The notes under the pieces: generated by a model
What the model was told of the DNA's origin: nothing
Databases searched by the model: none
Seen by the model: only the letters and a program-made list of their open reading frames with translations
In this document: positions 15,419 through 23,199 of the stretch, piece by piece
Layout of the letters: every line of letters begins with the position of its first letter
Position numbering within the stretch: position 1 is the stretch's first letter
Translations under genes and position numbers: made by a program
Source: an uncultured Pelagibacteraceae bacterium
Lineage (GTDB): Bacteria; Pseudomonadota; Alphaproteobacteria; Pelagibacterales; Pelagibacteraceae
Direction: 5' to 3'
DNA: 33,462 nucleotides
Assembly: GCA_902622655.1 (NCBI GenBank)
Contig: CACNQY010000013.1
Span: 1-33,462, forward strand

Positions 15419-17467
15419 GTGAAAACTTATTTATCAAAGTATACAAATTATATAGTATTTTTAATATTACTTTTAATTTTAATAGTCATAAAAATCATAA
15501 ATCCATCTTTTGTAAAATCAGTTTCTTATTTAAGTTTTGACTTATATCAAAAAGTATTTGTAAAAAAAAAGGAGTCCGATGTAGTAATTGTTGATATTGA
15601 TGAAAAAAGTTTAGGTAAATTTGGTCAATTTCCATGGAACAGAACAGTTTTTGCAAAAATACTTGATCAGCTTAACACCTCAAATCCAAAAGCTATTGGT
15701 TTTGATATATTTTTTACTGAAAAGGATAAGCAATCTCCTGAAGCAATAATTAAATCTTACAATCTAATTCCTTCGGATACATCAAAGCTTCAAAATTTAA
15801 AAGGTCCTGATGAGATTTTTGCTGAAAAATTAAAAGAGACAAAATCTATAATTGCAGTACTTGGTAGCAATATTCCATCACATACAAATTATGATAGAAA
15901 AGCTAAAGCAAGATTTTTATCAAAAGGTGGAGAACCTAAGAATTTTACTTATTCCTATCCTCACTCAATAGGATCTTTGGAGATTTTAGAAAAAAATGTT
16001 AAAGGCTTAGGTTCAATTTCCTTTTTAGATCAACTAGACGGAATTATTAGATCTTTACCTTTGGTAGTAAAATTAGATAATAAATTGTATCCAACTATGG
16101 GACTAGAAATGGTTAGGGTAGGTTCTAAACAAAAAAATATTTATATTGAGCTTAATGAAATTGGTATACAGAGAATTAGTGCAAGACCATATAAAATTGA
16201 CACTGATCCCAATGCAATAATATGGATACAGTATAAAAAATCATCTAAAAATCAGTATATTTCTGCAAGTGATGTTTATGAAGGTAATTTTAACAATGAG
16301 TTTTTTAAAGATAAATATGTATTAATTGGTGCTTCAGCGCAGGGTTTATTTGATCTTGTCAAAACACCTTTAGGAAAAACTATTCCTGGAGTAGAGGTTC
16401 ATGCAAATGTAATTGAAAATATTATAGATAAGTCTTATTTGATAAGAAATCCAAACACATACTTATTCGAACTATTATTTTCATTAATTATAGCACTTGC
16501 AACATTTATATTATCTCAGAAAATAAAACCAAAACTAAGTTTATCAATTTTTTTTGGAAACATTCTCTTAATTGTAATAATTGGTTTTTATACCTATAGA
16601 TTTAGATCAGAATTAGTTGATATAAGTTATCCAATTTTTATTGTAACTTTAACGTTTTTAGTCGGACTATATTTTAGATTTATAGAAGAAAATAAAATTG
16701 CTCTTTTAAATTTACAAAAAGAAGCAAAACTTTTAAAGGAAAGAGAACTTGCTGCAAATGTACAAAAAAGTCTATTTCCAGACATATCAAAATTTGAAAA
16801 TTTTATATTTGCAAAAAATGTCCCAGCTCGTGACGTATCAGGAGACTATTTTGACGTTGTAAGATCTAATAAAGAAGAATACTTTTTTACCCTTGCAGAT
16901 GTTTCTGGTAAAGGGATTAAAGCTGGAATGTACATGGCTAAAGCATCATCGATTTTTAGAACATTGACAAATTTAAAGTTTCCACTTGAAAAAATAGTTT
17001 ATGGTGTAAATAACGAATTAGTTGAGGCAAAATTTAAAGGTATGTTTGTAACAGCAGTATTTGGAAAACTAAATATAGTTACAGGTGAAATGGTTTTTAT
17101 TAATGCAGGTCATGAAAGTATACTTATTTTCGATAAAAATAAAAAATATGATTATATTAAATCAGATATGCCACCAATAGGTATTGTTAAGTATTTTACA
17201 GAAAGTATGGTTAAATCTAGTAGCATAAATATTAAAGACAAAACATTTGTAGTGTATACAGACGGAGTGACTGAAGGATATTTGAAAAATGGTGAAGAAT
17301 TAGGAGCCGAAGGTGTTCAAAATATTATAAGTGATATTAATGATATCACTCCAAAAAATATAGTTGAAGGTATTGAAGAAAAGTTAAATTGGGGTGCAGA
17401 AAAACTTAGAGACGATATAACATGTATGGCTATAAATATTGAAAATACTGATTTGATAAAAAAGTAA
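15419..17467 (+). CDS. CHASE2-domain sensor fused to SpoIIE/RsbU-type PP2C phosphatase
   Basis: A 682-residue membrane sensor-phosphatase, GTG start. One N-terminal helix at about 10-27 precedes a large extracytoplasmic CHASE2 domain (about 35-330; SFDLYQKVF, VVIVDIDEKSLGKFGQFPWN, AIGFDIFFTEKD, KYVLIGASAQGLFDLVKTP). Three helices follow at about 345-425, then a short coiled coil (about 428-448) and a PP2C domain from about 445. Metal-binding aspartates are present: Asp476 (VSGDYF), Asp494 (ADVSGKG), and those in YTDGVTEG and RDDITCMAI. CHASE2 is usually joined to adenylate cyclase, kinase or GGDEF outputs. Here the output would act on phosphorylated STAS proteins, like the Amt fusion upstream. 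The CHASE2 ligand is unknown; the adjacent FecR protein is a candidate partner. Confidence 0.93.
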   Translation: MKTYLSKYTNYIVFLILLLILIVIKIINPSFVKSVSYLSFDLYQKVFVKKKESDVVIVDIDEKSLGKFGQFPWNRTVFAKILDQLNTSNPKAIGFDIFFTEKDKQSPEAIIKSYNLIPSDTSKLQNLKGPDEIFAEKLKETKSIIAVLGSNIPSHTNYDRKAKARFLSKGGEPKNFTYSYPHSIGSLEILEKNVKGLGSISFLDQLDGIIRSLPLVVKLDNKLYPTMGLEMVRVGSKQKNIYIELNEIGIQRISARPYKIDTDPNAIIWIQYKKSSKNQYISASDVYEGNFNNEFFKDKYVLIGASAQGLFDLVKTPLGKTIPGVEVHANVIENIIDKSYLIRNPNTYLFELLFSLIIALATFILSQKIKPKLSLSIFFGNILLIVIIGFYTYRFRSELVDISYPIFIVTLTFLVGLYFRFIEENKIALLNLQKEAKLLKERELAANVQKSLFPDISKFENFIFAKNVPARDVSGDYFDVVRSNKEEYFFTLADVSGKGIKAGMYMAKASSIFRTLTNLKFPLEKIVYGVNNELVEAKFKGMFVTAVFGKLNIVTGEMVFINAGHESILIFDKNKKYDYIKSDMPPIGIVKYFTESMVKSSSINIKDKTFVVYTDGVTEGYLKNGEELGAEGVQNIISDINDITPKNIVEGIEEKLNWGAEKLRDDITCMAINIENTDLIKK

Positions 17468-17532
17468 CTTAATATTCCCATATTGGTCATATTTAAATAA
17501 AATTAACTAAAATTGTGTAGTAAACTTTAACT

Positions 17533-17835
17533 ATGAGATCTCTTTTTATAATATTTTGTACTGCTTTAATGTTGCAAAGTTGTGGTCCTCATTCAGCATC
17601 AGTTATTGGCAGTGGTATTGGCTTAGCAACAACAAATAATGTACCAAGAATTCTTTTAACAAATAGTACAGACGCATTAATAAAGAAAAAGACCGGCAAA
17701 ACTACTTTAGATCATCTTGTTTCAGGAAGTTATTTGAAAGAAGAAATTAGAGATTGTGAAGTTTATAATTCATCAAAATTGAACGAAATATTCTTTGAAA
17801 CTTTAGATGAATTACACTGTAAAACTAATCATTAA
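17533..17835 (+). CDS. Small lipoprotein of unknown function
   Basis: A 100-residue protein with a lipoprotein signal: a hydrophobic start (LFIIFCTALMLQSCG) with lipobox LQSC and acceptor Cys17. The mature part begins with a Gly/Ala-rich segment (SVIGSGIGLATTNNVP) and has one more Cys pair (RDCEVYN and LHCKTNH). I do not recognise the family. The pattern 'ATTNNVPR...DALIKKKTGKTTLDHLVSG' looks like a small conserved envelope lipoprotein. It follows the CHASE2 gene after 65 bases and may be cotranscribed, though a CCCATATTGG motif 56 bases upstream of the ATG may mark its own promoter. Confidence 0.75.
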   Translation: MRSLFIIFCTALMLQSCGPHSASVIGSGIGLATTNNVPRILLTNSTDALIKKKTGKTTLDHLVSGSYLKEEIRDCEVYNSSKLNEIFFETLDELHCKTNH

Positions 17836-17934
17836 GATTTTTAAAATTACCAATAATAATCAAAATTTTAATAAAACCCAATTTAGACAGTATAAATTTC
17901 AAAATAACCCATTTTGAACATTCCCATACTAGAT

Positions 17935-17954
17935 AATCACCCTTCAGCGTGATT
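17935..17954 (+). promoter_or_regulatory. Short hairpin ten bases before a start codon
   Basis: A perfect 6-bp inverted repeat, AATCAC (17935-17940) and GTGATT (17949-17954) with an eight-base loop, ends nine bases before the ATG at 17964. It sits where the 5' leader and ribosome-binding region of the small downstream gene should be; no Shine-Dalgarno is visible. It could influence translation or be an operator half-site pair. The stem is short, so it may be chance. Confidence 0.3.
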
Positions 17955-17963
17955 TAATAATGC

Positions 17964-18206
17964 ATGAGTACGGAAAGCTTAAATAGAACATCTAATGTCA
18001 ATACAATTAACTCTGAAGTAGTAGAAACAAGTTCAACTCAAACTCTAAGACCCACTAGAATACCTAGTTTCAACACAAAAAGAGCAAACATGGATGTTCT
18101 AAAGCAAAGATTATTTGAGGAAAAAAAGAAAGAAAAAAATATAAGAAAACTTATTTTATCCTCTGTAATAATTTCTATTGGTGCTCTTACAATTTTAACT
18201 TATTAA
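17964..18206 (+). CDS. Small tail-anchored membrane protein of unknown function
   Basis: An 80-residue protein: a Ser/Thr/Asn-rich, probably disordered N-terminal half, a basic/acidic helix (about 43-60, MDVLKQRLFEEKKKEKNIRK), and one C-terminal hydrophobic helix (LILSSVIISIGALTILTY) ending at the last residue. This suggests a cytoplasmic protein anchored by its tail. No family is recognised. Its stop overlaps the convergent dehydrogenase stop by 12 bases. Coding is supported by an ATG, an uninterrupted frame and a sensible domain pattern, but not by homology that I can name. Confidence 0.6.
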   Translation: MSTESLNRTSNVNTINSEVVETSSTQTLRPTRIPSFNTKRANMDVLKQRLFEEKKKEKNIRKLILSSVIISIGALTILTY

Positions 18207-19199
18207 AATTTCTAAATCTTTTTTTACAACATTAGTTATATTAATTTCTTTTTTTTGATTATTTTTATAACGTTTAAATTTATTTTGTCCTGGGTACATA
18301 ATTTCTTTAACACCTTTTATTTTTGGAAGTTTCTTAACTGTTTTAATATTATCTTTAATTCTTTGACCATAATTTTTTTGAAACAAATTTGCTTTAAAAA
18401 TAATAAATAAATGTCCAATATTCTGTGGACCCGAAAAATCATCAAATGGATCCTTTACTCTTCCTGCGTGATTTCCACCAGTCAACACTCCACTTAAAAT
18501 ATCTACCATCCATGCAAGCCCAGATCCCCTAAAACCTGCTATAGGTAATTGAACACCTTTTAATGCTTTGTTTGGATCTGTAGTTGGTTTTCCAAATTTA
18601 TCTAGAGCTACTCCTTTAGGAATTTTTTGATTATTTCTTGCTGCAACTCTAATCTTACCTCGATTGATCATTGAAATAGAAGTATCTAAAATGAAAGGAA
18701 TTTTAGAACCAGTTGGAGTTCCAAAACAAATTGGATTAGTTCCAAATAAAGTTTTTAATGCACCATGAGGAGCAACTGCTGGAGGAGCATTTGTATAAAT
18801 CATTGCTATAAAATTTTTCTTAACAGCTTGTTCTGCATAATATCCCGATAAACCATAGTGACCACTATTTTTTATTGCTACCATTCCTATTCCAGTTTTT
18901 TGTGCGTGTTTAATTGCAGTTTTAATTCCAAGATCAGCAGCAACAAATCCAATACTATTATTTGCATCAATATGAGAAATAGAAGATGAAATTTTTTTAA
19001 TTTTAATTTTTGGCTTTGGATTAATTACTTTTTTAGAAATTCGATCGCAGTACATCTTAAGTCTTGATAAACCATGACCATAAGCACCAACTAATTCTGC
19101 ATTAATTAATGCACTAGCAGAAATTAATGCATGATTTTTACTTAAACCATATTTTTTAAAAATCTTAATAATTTGTTTTTTAAGTAGAAGTGTTTTCAC
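18195..19199 (-). CDS. Malate/L-lactate dehydrogenase family (Ldh2/YlbC-type) oxidoreductase
   Basis: NAD(P)-dependent 2-hydroxyacid dehydrogenase of the family that includes ureidoglycolate, sulfolactate (ComC) and 2,3-diketogulonate dehydrogenases, unrelated to Rossmann-type LDH. Family marks are HIDANNSIGFVAAD, KNSGHYGLSGYYAEQA with catalytic His114, PHGALKTLFGTNPICFGTPT, and GFRGSGLAWMVDILSGVLTG. The 334-residue length is normal. The substrate cannot be read from sequence. It is the last gene of a minus-strand operon after aldehyde dehydrogenase and epoxide hydrolase, starting at the base next to the hydrolase stop. It probably oxidises or reduces a 2-hydroxy/2-keto acid intermediate of that pathway. 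Confidence 0.88.
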   Translation of the reverse strand: MKTLLLKKQIIKIFKKYGLSKNHALISASALINAELVGAYGHGLSRLKMYCDRISKKVINPKPKIKIKKISSSISHIDANNSIGFVAADLGIKTAIKHAQKTGIGMVAIKNSGHYGLSGYYAEQAVKKNFIAMIYTNAPPAVAPHGALKTLFGTNPICFGTPTGSKIPFILDTSISMINRGKIRVAARNNQKIPKGVALDKFGKPTTDPNKALKGVQLPIAGFRGSGLAWMVDILSGVLTGGNHAGRVKDPFDDFSGPQNIGHLFIIFKANLFQKNYGQRIKDNIKTVKKLPKIKGVKEIMYPGQNKFKRYKNNQKKEINITNVVKKDLEILIS

Positions 19200-20354
19200 T
19201 TATTTGAATATTTTTATATCTTTATTAAAAAAATTTTTAATATCATTAATTAATAAATTTGGAACCTCTAAAGCTGCAAAATGACCACCTCTTGAAAATT
19301 TTTTCCATCTTTTTATGTTAAAAATTCTGTTAACGTATGATTTAGGAGGCCATTCAAGCATTTCTTTTGGAAATTCTGCTATTGCAGTAGGGACTTTTAT
19401 TTTTTTGAAATTTTTGGGGAAAGATCGACCGCCTTCTTTTCTTCTTCCAAAATATATCCAAGCAGCAGTATTAAAACTTTTGGTAATTATGTAGATCATT
19501 ATATTTGATATCAGTTCATCTTTTGAATATGTATTTTCTATCCTGCCTGTTTTCAGGTCTGACCAACCATGAAATTTTTCTAAAATCCATGCTGCAGTTC
19601 CTACTGGACTATCTATCATTGCATAAGATAAAGTTTGAGGTTTCGTAGCTTGTTGTGTTCTATATCCTTCCTGCATAATTTGATCAAAATTAAATTTTTT
19701 TTCCCATTTTTTTTCTTTAATATTTTTTGGTCCTTTTGGATGTCTAATGGGCAAGCAATTAATATGAATTCCTTTACAATATTTTGCACTATCAAGACCA
19801 ATCCAAGCTGCAATAGTTGCTCCCCAATCTCCACCTTGTACAATATAATTTTTATGACCTAGATTTTTGACCATAAATTTATTTAGTATTTTGCCAATCT
19901 TCCTTGGACCTAAAGCTTTTTTAATTGGAGTTGAAAAACCAAAACCTGGAAGAGAGGGTACAATCACATCAAAACCATCTTCAATTTTACCTCCAAATTT
20001 TTCAGGATGAGAAAGTTTTGGAATGATGTCAAAAAATTCTATTACACTACCCGGCCATCCGTGCAAAAGTAATAGTGGTCTTGATTTAGGGTTTTTACTT
20101 TTTTCCCTGATAAAATGTAAATTTATACCATCAACATTAGTTTTGTAGTTTTTAAATGAGTTAATTTTTTTCTCAAATTTTTTCCAATTATATTTTGAAA
20201 CCCAATATTGAGATATTTTTTTTAGAAAATTATAATTAGTTCCATATTCCCATCCATTTACATTTTGCATCATCTTCCATGGATATGCTCTTACTTTTTT
20301 ATAGATGTTATTAAGTGTACTTTTAGGTACACTTATCTTGTATGGTTTGATCAT
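19200..20354 (-). CDS. Epoxide hydrolase (microsomal/EHN type alpha/beta hydrolase)
   Basis: Predicted to open an epoxide to a diol, or another hydrolysis by the same fold. It begins with an EHN domain (about 1-105, ISVPKSTLNNIYKKV). The alpha/beta-hydrolase core has the oxyanion motif HGWPGSV, nucleophile Asp176 in GGDWGATIAAW, and catalytic His358 in RGGHFAALE. Length (384) matches bacterial members of the microsomal epoxide hydrolase group. It lies three bases after the aldehyde dehydrogenase stop and abuts the Ldh2-type gene, so all three are one operon. Members of this group in marine bacteria are poorly characterised, and the physiological substrate is unknown. Confidence 0.9.
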   Translation of the reverse strand: MIKPYKISVPKSTLNNIYKKVRAYPWKMMQNVNGWEYGTNYNFLKKISQYWVSKYNWKKFEKKINSFKNYKTNVDGINLHFIREKSKNPKSRPLLLLHGWPGSVIEFFDIIPKLSHPEKFGGKIEDGFDVIVPSLPGFGFSTPIKKALGPRKIGKILNKFMVKNLGHKNYIVQGGDWGATIAAWIGLDSAKYCKGIHINCLPIRHPKGPKNIKEKKWEKKFNFDQIMQEGYRTQQATKPQTLSYAMIDSPVGTAAWILEKFHGWSDLKTGRIENTYSKDELISNIMIYIITKSFNTAAWIYFGRRKEGGRSFPKNFKKIKVPTAIAEFPKEMLEWPPKSYVNRIFNIKRWKKFSRGGHFAALEVPNLLINDIKNFFNKDIKIFK

Positions 20355-20357
20355 TTG

Positions 20358-21845
20358 TTAGTTATGACTTATCCAGATGGTTTTTGTTTGCAGAAATGAA
20401 TTTAAAGCCTCAGTACCCTGATCTCTACTTAGTGAACCAGATTGCTTATAACCTCCAAATGGAGTTTTAATGTCTCCTTCAGAAAAAGTATTCACTGACA
20501 CAGTTCCACAAGGTAAACTTTTAGCTAAATGAAATGCTCTATTTATATCTTGAGTAAATACACTTGCATGCAATCCATATTTAGAATTACTAGCAACTTT
20601 TAAAGCCTCTTCATCATTTTTAACCGTTAAAACACCGAGTACTGGTCCAAATATTTCTTCCTGAGCGATGGTCATATTTTCTTTTAATCCATCAAACAAA
20701 GTTGGTTTTGCATAAAAACCCTTTTGCTTATTATCAGAAACACCTCCAGATAAAAGTTTTGCTCCTTCATCGATTCCTGTTTGGATATATCCATCAACAG
20801 TTTGCAAATGTCCTTTTGAAATCATAGACCCCATATTTGATTTTAGATCTAATGGATCTCCTACTTTTAATTTTTTAACTTTTTTTATAATTTTATCTAA
20901 AAATTCATCTTTAACTTTTTTATGAACTATCTGTCTCATATTTGCTGAACAGTTCTGTCCACCATTCCAAAATGCAGAATTCATAGCATTATCTATTAAA
21001 TCATCGGTAATTTTTGCATCTTCTAAAACTATAAATGGACTTTTTCCTCCCATTTCTAATGCAACAGGTTTTAAATTACTTTCACTTGAATATTTTAAAA
21101 AGTATCCTCCTACTTCAGTTGAACCTGTAAAAGAAACTGCATCAACATCTTTGTGCCGACCTAAAGCTTCACCAACATCACCATAACCTGGAAGCACATT
21201 TAAAACTCCATCTGGTATTCCAGCCTCTTTTCCAATTTGAGCAACTCTAATTGCTGTAAGAGGCGTATCTTCTGCTGGCTTAATGATTACTGAGCAACCA
21301 GCTGCAAGAGCTGGTGCCATTTTCCATACCGCCATCATTAAAGGAAAGTTCCAAGGAACAATTCCAGCAACAACTCCTATTGGTTCTTTAACAATTAAAC
21401 TAGTAATAGATGGTTCTGTTGGACCAACTTTTCCAAACACTTTATCAATTAATTCTCCATACCATTGAAAGTGCATTGGCGCATCATTTGCAACTTCATT
21501 AATACAATCCGTAATAAGTTTACCTGTATCTACACTTTCTAAAACTGAATTTTCATCTCCATGTTTTCTAAGTAATTCAGCAAATTTTAATAAAACCTCT
21601 TTTCTATGTTCAGGAGAACTTTTAGACCAAACTCCACTATTAAAAGCTTTTCTTGAAACTTTAACTGCTAAATTGACATCTTTATGATTACACTTTGCAA
21701 CTACACAAAGTTTTTTACCAGTTGCGGGATTAATTGTTTCAAACTTTTCACCATCAATAGCATTTACATATTTACCATTGATAAATGCTCTTCCTTCAAA
21801 TTTAAGTTTACTGGCTATTAATTTATATTTGTTACCTGAACTCAT
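20358..21845 (-). CDS. NAD(P)-dependent aldehyde dehydrogenase
   Basis: Oxidises an aldehyde to the acid. A full-length (495-residue) ALDH with the cofactor-site motif VPWNFPLMMAVWKMAPALAA, FTGSTEVGG, general-base Glu in LEMGGKSPF, catalytic Cys299 in NGGQNCSANMR, and EEIFGPVLGVL. The sequence style is that of the PuuC/DhaS/betaine-aldehyde group (INGKYVNAIDGEKFETINPA), but substrate is not certain. It is the first gene of the minus-strand operon and divergent from the TRAP transporter across 223 bases. The aldehyde may come from the TRAP substrate. Confidence 0.95.
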   Translation of the reverse strand: MSSGNKYKLIASKLKFEGRAFINGKYVNAIDGEKFETINPATGKKLCVVAKCNHKDVNLAVKVSRKAFNSGVWSKSSPEHRKEVLLKFAELLRKHGDENSVLESVDTGKLITDCINEVANDAPMHFQWYGELIDKVFGKVGPTEPSITSLIVKEPIGVVAGIVPWNFPLMMAVWKMAPALAAGCSVIIKPAEDTPLTAIRVAQIGKEAGIPDGVLNVLPGYGDVGEALGRHKDVDAVSFTGSTEVGGYFLKYSSESNLKPVALEMGGKSPFIVLEDAKITDDLIDNAMNSAFWNGGQNCSANMRQIVHKKVKDEFLDKIIKKVKKLKVGDPLDLKSNMGSMISKGHLQTVDGYIQTGIDEGAKLLSGGVSDNKQKGFYAKPTLFDGLKENMTIAQEEIFGPVLGVLTVKNDEEALKVASNSKYGLHASVFTQDINRAFHLAKSLPCGTVSVNTFSEGDIKTPFGGYKQSGSLSRDQGTEALNSFLQTKTIWISHN

Positions 21846-22068
21846 AAAATTTTTCCTATAAATTGTATTTATTTTATTTAAAAATTTAGTCTAAGATACC
21901 TTGAAACTAAAATAAATATATTAACTATCAAATTATTAATACAACTTTTAATTGCAATCCCATTTTGATTAAAGAAGTTTTTTTTTGTGTGTACTTGCAT
22001 TGAAAACTTAATTAGGTTTTAATTAATTTAAATTGATACTTTAAACTAACTAAGAGGAGAGAAGTAAA
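21846..22068. promoter_or_regulatory. Divergent intergenic region between aldehyde dehydrogenase and TRAP operons
   Basis: This 223-base non-coding region must hold the promoters of both operons. Toward dctP, TTGCAT (21995-22000) and TTTAAT (22018-22023) with a 17-base spacer form a weak sigma70-like match, followed by a strong ribosome-binding site GAGGAG at 22054-22059. A CCCATTTTGA motif lies at 21959-21968. No regulator gene is adjacent and no clear palindromic operator is visible. Confidence 0.4.
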
Positions 22069-23109
22069 ATGTTTATTAAAACAATTAGCAAGACACTTAT
22101 TAAAGTGGTTGCAATTATTTTTTTTGCACAAGCTGCTTATGCAGAAATAACTCTTAAGCTTGGAACCACTGGTAGATTGGGTATGCCAATTGGTGACGCA
22201 ATAGATCAGGCGTTAATACCAGCTATGGAGAAAGCATCTGGTGGTAAGATGAAAATTGAGCCACATTATCAAAGAAGCTTATGTGCAGAGCAAAAATGTG
22301 GTGAACAAGCCAACCAAGGACTTATAGCTTTGTGGACTAGTTCTACTGCAAACTATGGTAATTTTGGTCCTGAACTAGCAATCTTCGATTTGCCTTTTAT
22401 TTTTAAATCACTAGAGGATGCTAAAAGAATATCTGATGAATGGTTAGCTGAAAGACAGTGTAAACTAGCTCTTGAGAATGCCGGCCACATTTGCCTTTCT
22501 GTATATTCAAGTGGAGGATTTAGACAGCTTGGAAATGCAACTAAACCTGTCCATGAACCAGACGATATGAAAGGACTTAAGTGGAGAACTACTAAAAGTC
22601 CAGTTGAGTTCATGCTAGTTAAAAATTGGGGCGCAACACCAACACCTTATGACTGGAGTCAATTATATCAAGGTCTTCAATCAGGTGTTGTTGAAGGTCA
22701 GTATGTTGCTAGTCCATGGCAGCATGTAGCAAAACTTCATGAAGTTGCAAAATATTTCACTGAGATCGGAGGAATGTGGTCTGGAAATATTTTAGCAATG
22801 GATGCTAAACAGTATAATGCATTGTCTGACCAGCAAAGAAAATGGTTACACGAAGCAGCTGATGCTTATGGAGAAAAAGTAAACGAGTTGGATAACGCTT
22901 GGATTAAAAATGGTGAAGATGCAATTAAAGCATCTGCTAAAGAGTGGTATGTACCAACAGAAGCGGAAATGACTAAGTGGAGAGCAGGTGCAATCGGTGC
23001 TTGGTTAGACGCTAAGGGTACTTTTGAACCAGAAGTAGCTAAAAGAGTACTTCTAGAACAAGGTATGGATGGATTTGTAGCTCAGTTAGAGAAAGCTGGA
23101 GCTTTATAA
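22069..23109 (+). CDS. dctP: TRAP transporter periplasmic substrate-binding protein (DctP family)
   Basis: High-affinity periplasmic receptor for a tripartite ATP-independent transporter, typically binding an organic acid. It has a signal peptide (cleavage near AYA|EIT, residue 25). Characteristic DctP segments follow: MPIGDAIDQALIPAMEKASGG, LPFIFKSLEDAKRISDE, then MKGLKWRTTKSPVEF, where the Arg is the usual carboxylate-binding residue, and YQGLQSGVVEGQ. Length (346) is normal. All nine arginines use AGA codons, unlike the two membrane genes downstream. A strong Shine-Dalgarno (GAGGAG, nine bases before the ATG) and a downstream hairpin suggest higher expression than the permeases. The ligand is unknown; the adjacent ALDH/epoxide hydrolase/dehydrogenase operon is the best clue. 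Confidence 0.94.
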   Translation: MFIKTISKTLIKVVAIIFFAQAAYAEITLKLGTTGRLGMPIGDAIDQALIPAMEKASGGKMKIEPHYQRSLCAEQKCGEQANQGLIALWTSSTANYGNFGPELAIFDLPFIFKSLEDAKRISDEWLAERQCKLALENAGHICLSVYSSGGFRQLGNATKPVHEPDDMKGLKWRTTKSPVEFMLVKNWGATPTPYDWSQLYQGLQSGVVEGQYVASPWQHVAKLHEVAKYFTEIGGMWSGNILAMDAKQYNALSDQQRKWLHEAADAYGEKVNELDNAWIKNGEDAIKASAKEWYVPTEAEMTKWRAGAIGAWLDAKGTFEPEVAKRVLLEQGMDGFVAQLEKAGAL

Positions 23110-23127
23110 ATCTTCAAAGAAAACTAT

Positions 23128-23170
23128 GTGAAGACCATTTAGTTCTATTTTAGAATTAGATGGTCTTTAC
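23128..23170 (+). promoter_or_regulatory. Strong 20-bp stem-loop between dctP and dctM
   Basis: The arms 23128-23147 and 23151-23170 pair over 20 positions (17 Watson-Crick pairs and three G-U) around a three-base TTT loop, in the 90-base gap after dctP. No T-run follows on the + strand (CAAAAAAAAAT instead), so it is not a classical intrinsic terminator. It fits a 3'-end-stabilising or attenuating hairpin that would leave more dctP than dctMQ mRNA. The structure is directly visible; the function is inferred. Confidence 0.75.
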
Positions 23171-23199
23171 CAAAAAAAAATCATAACTTATTAATATTT

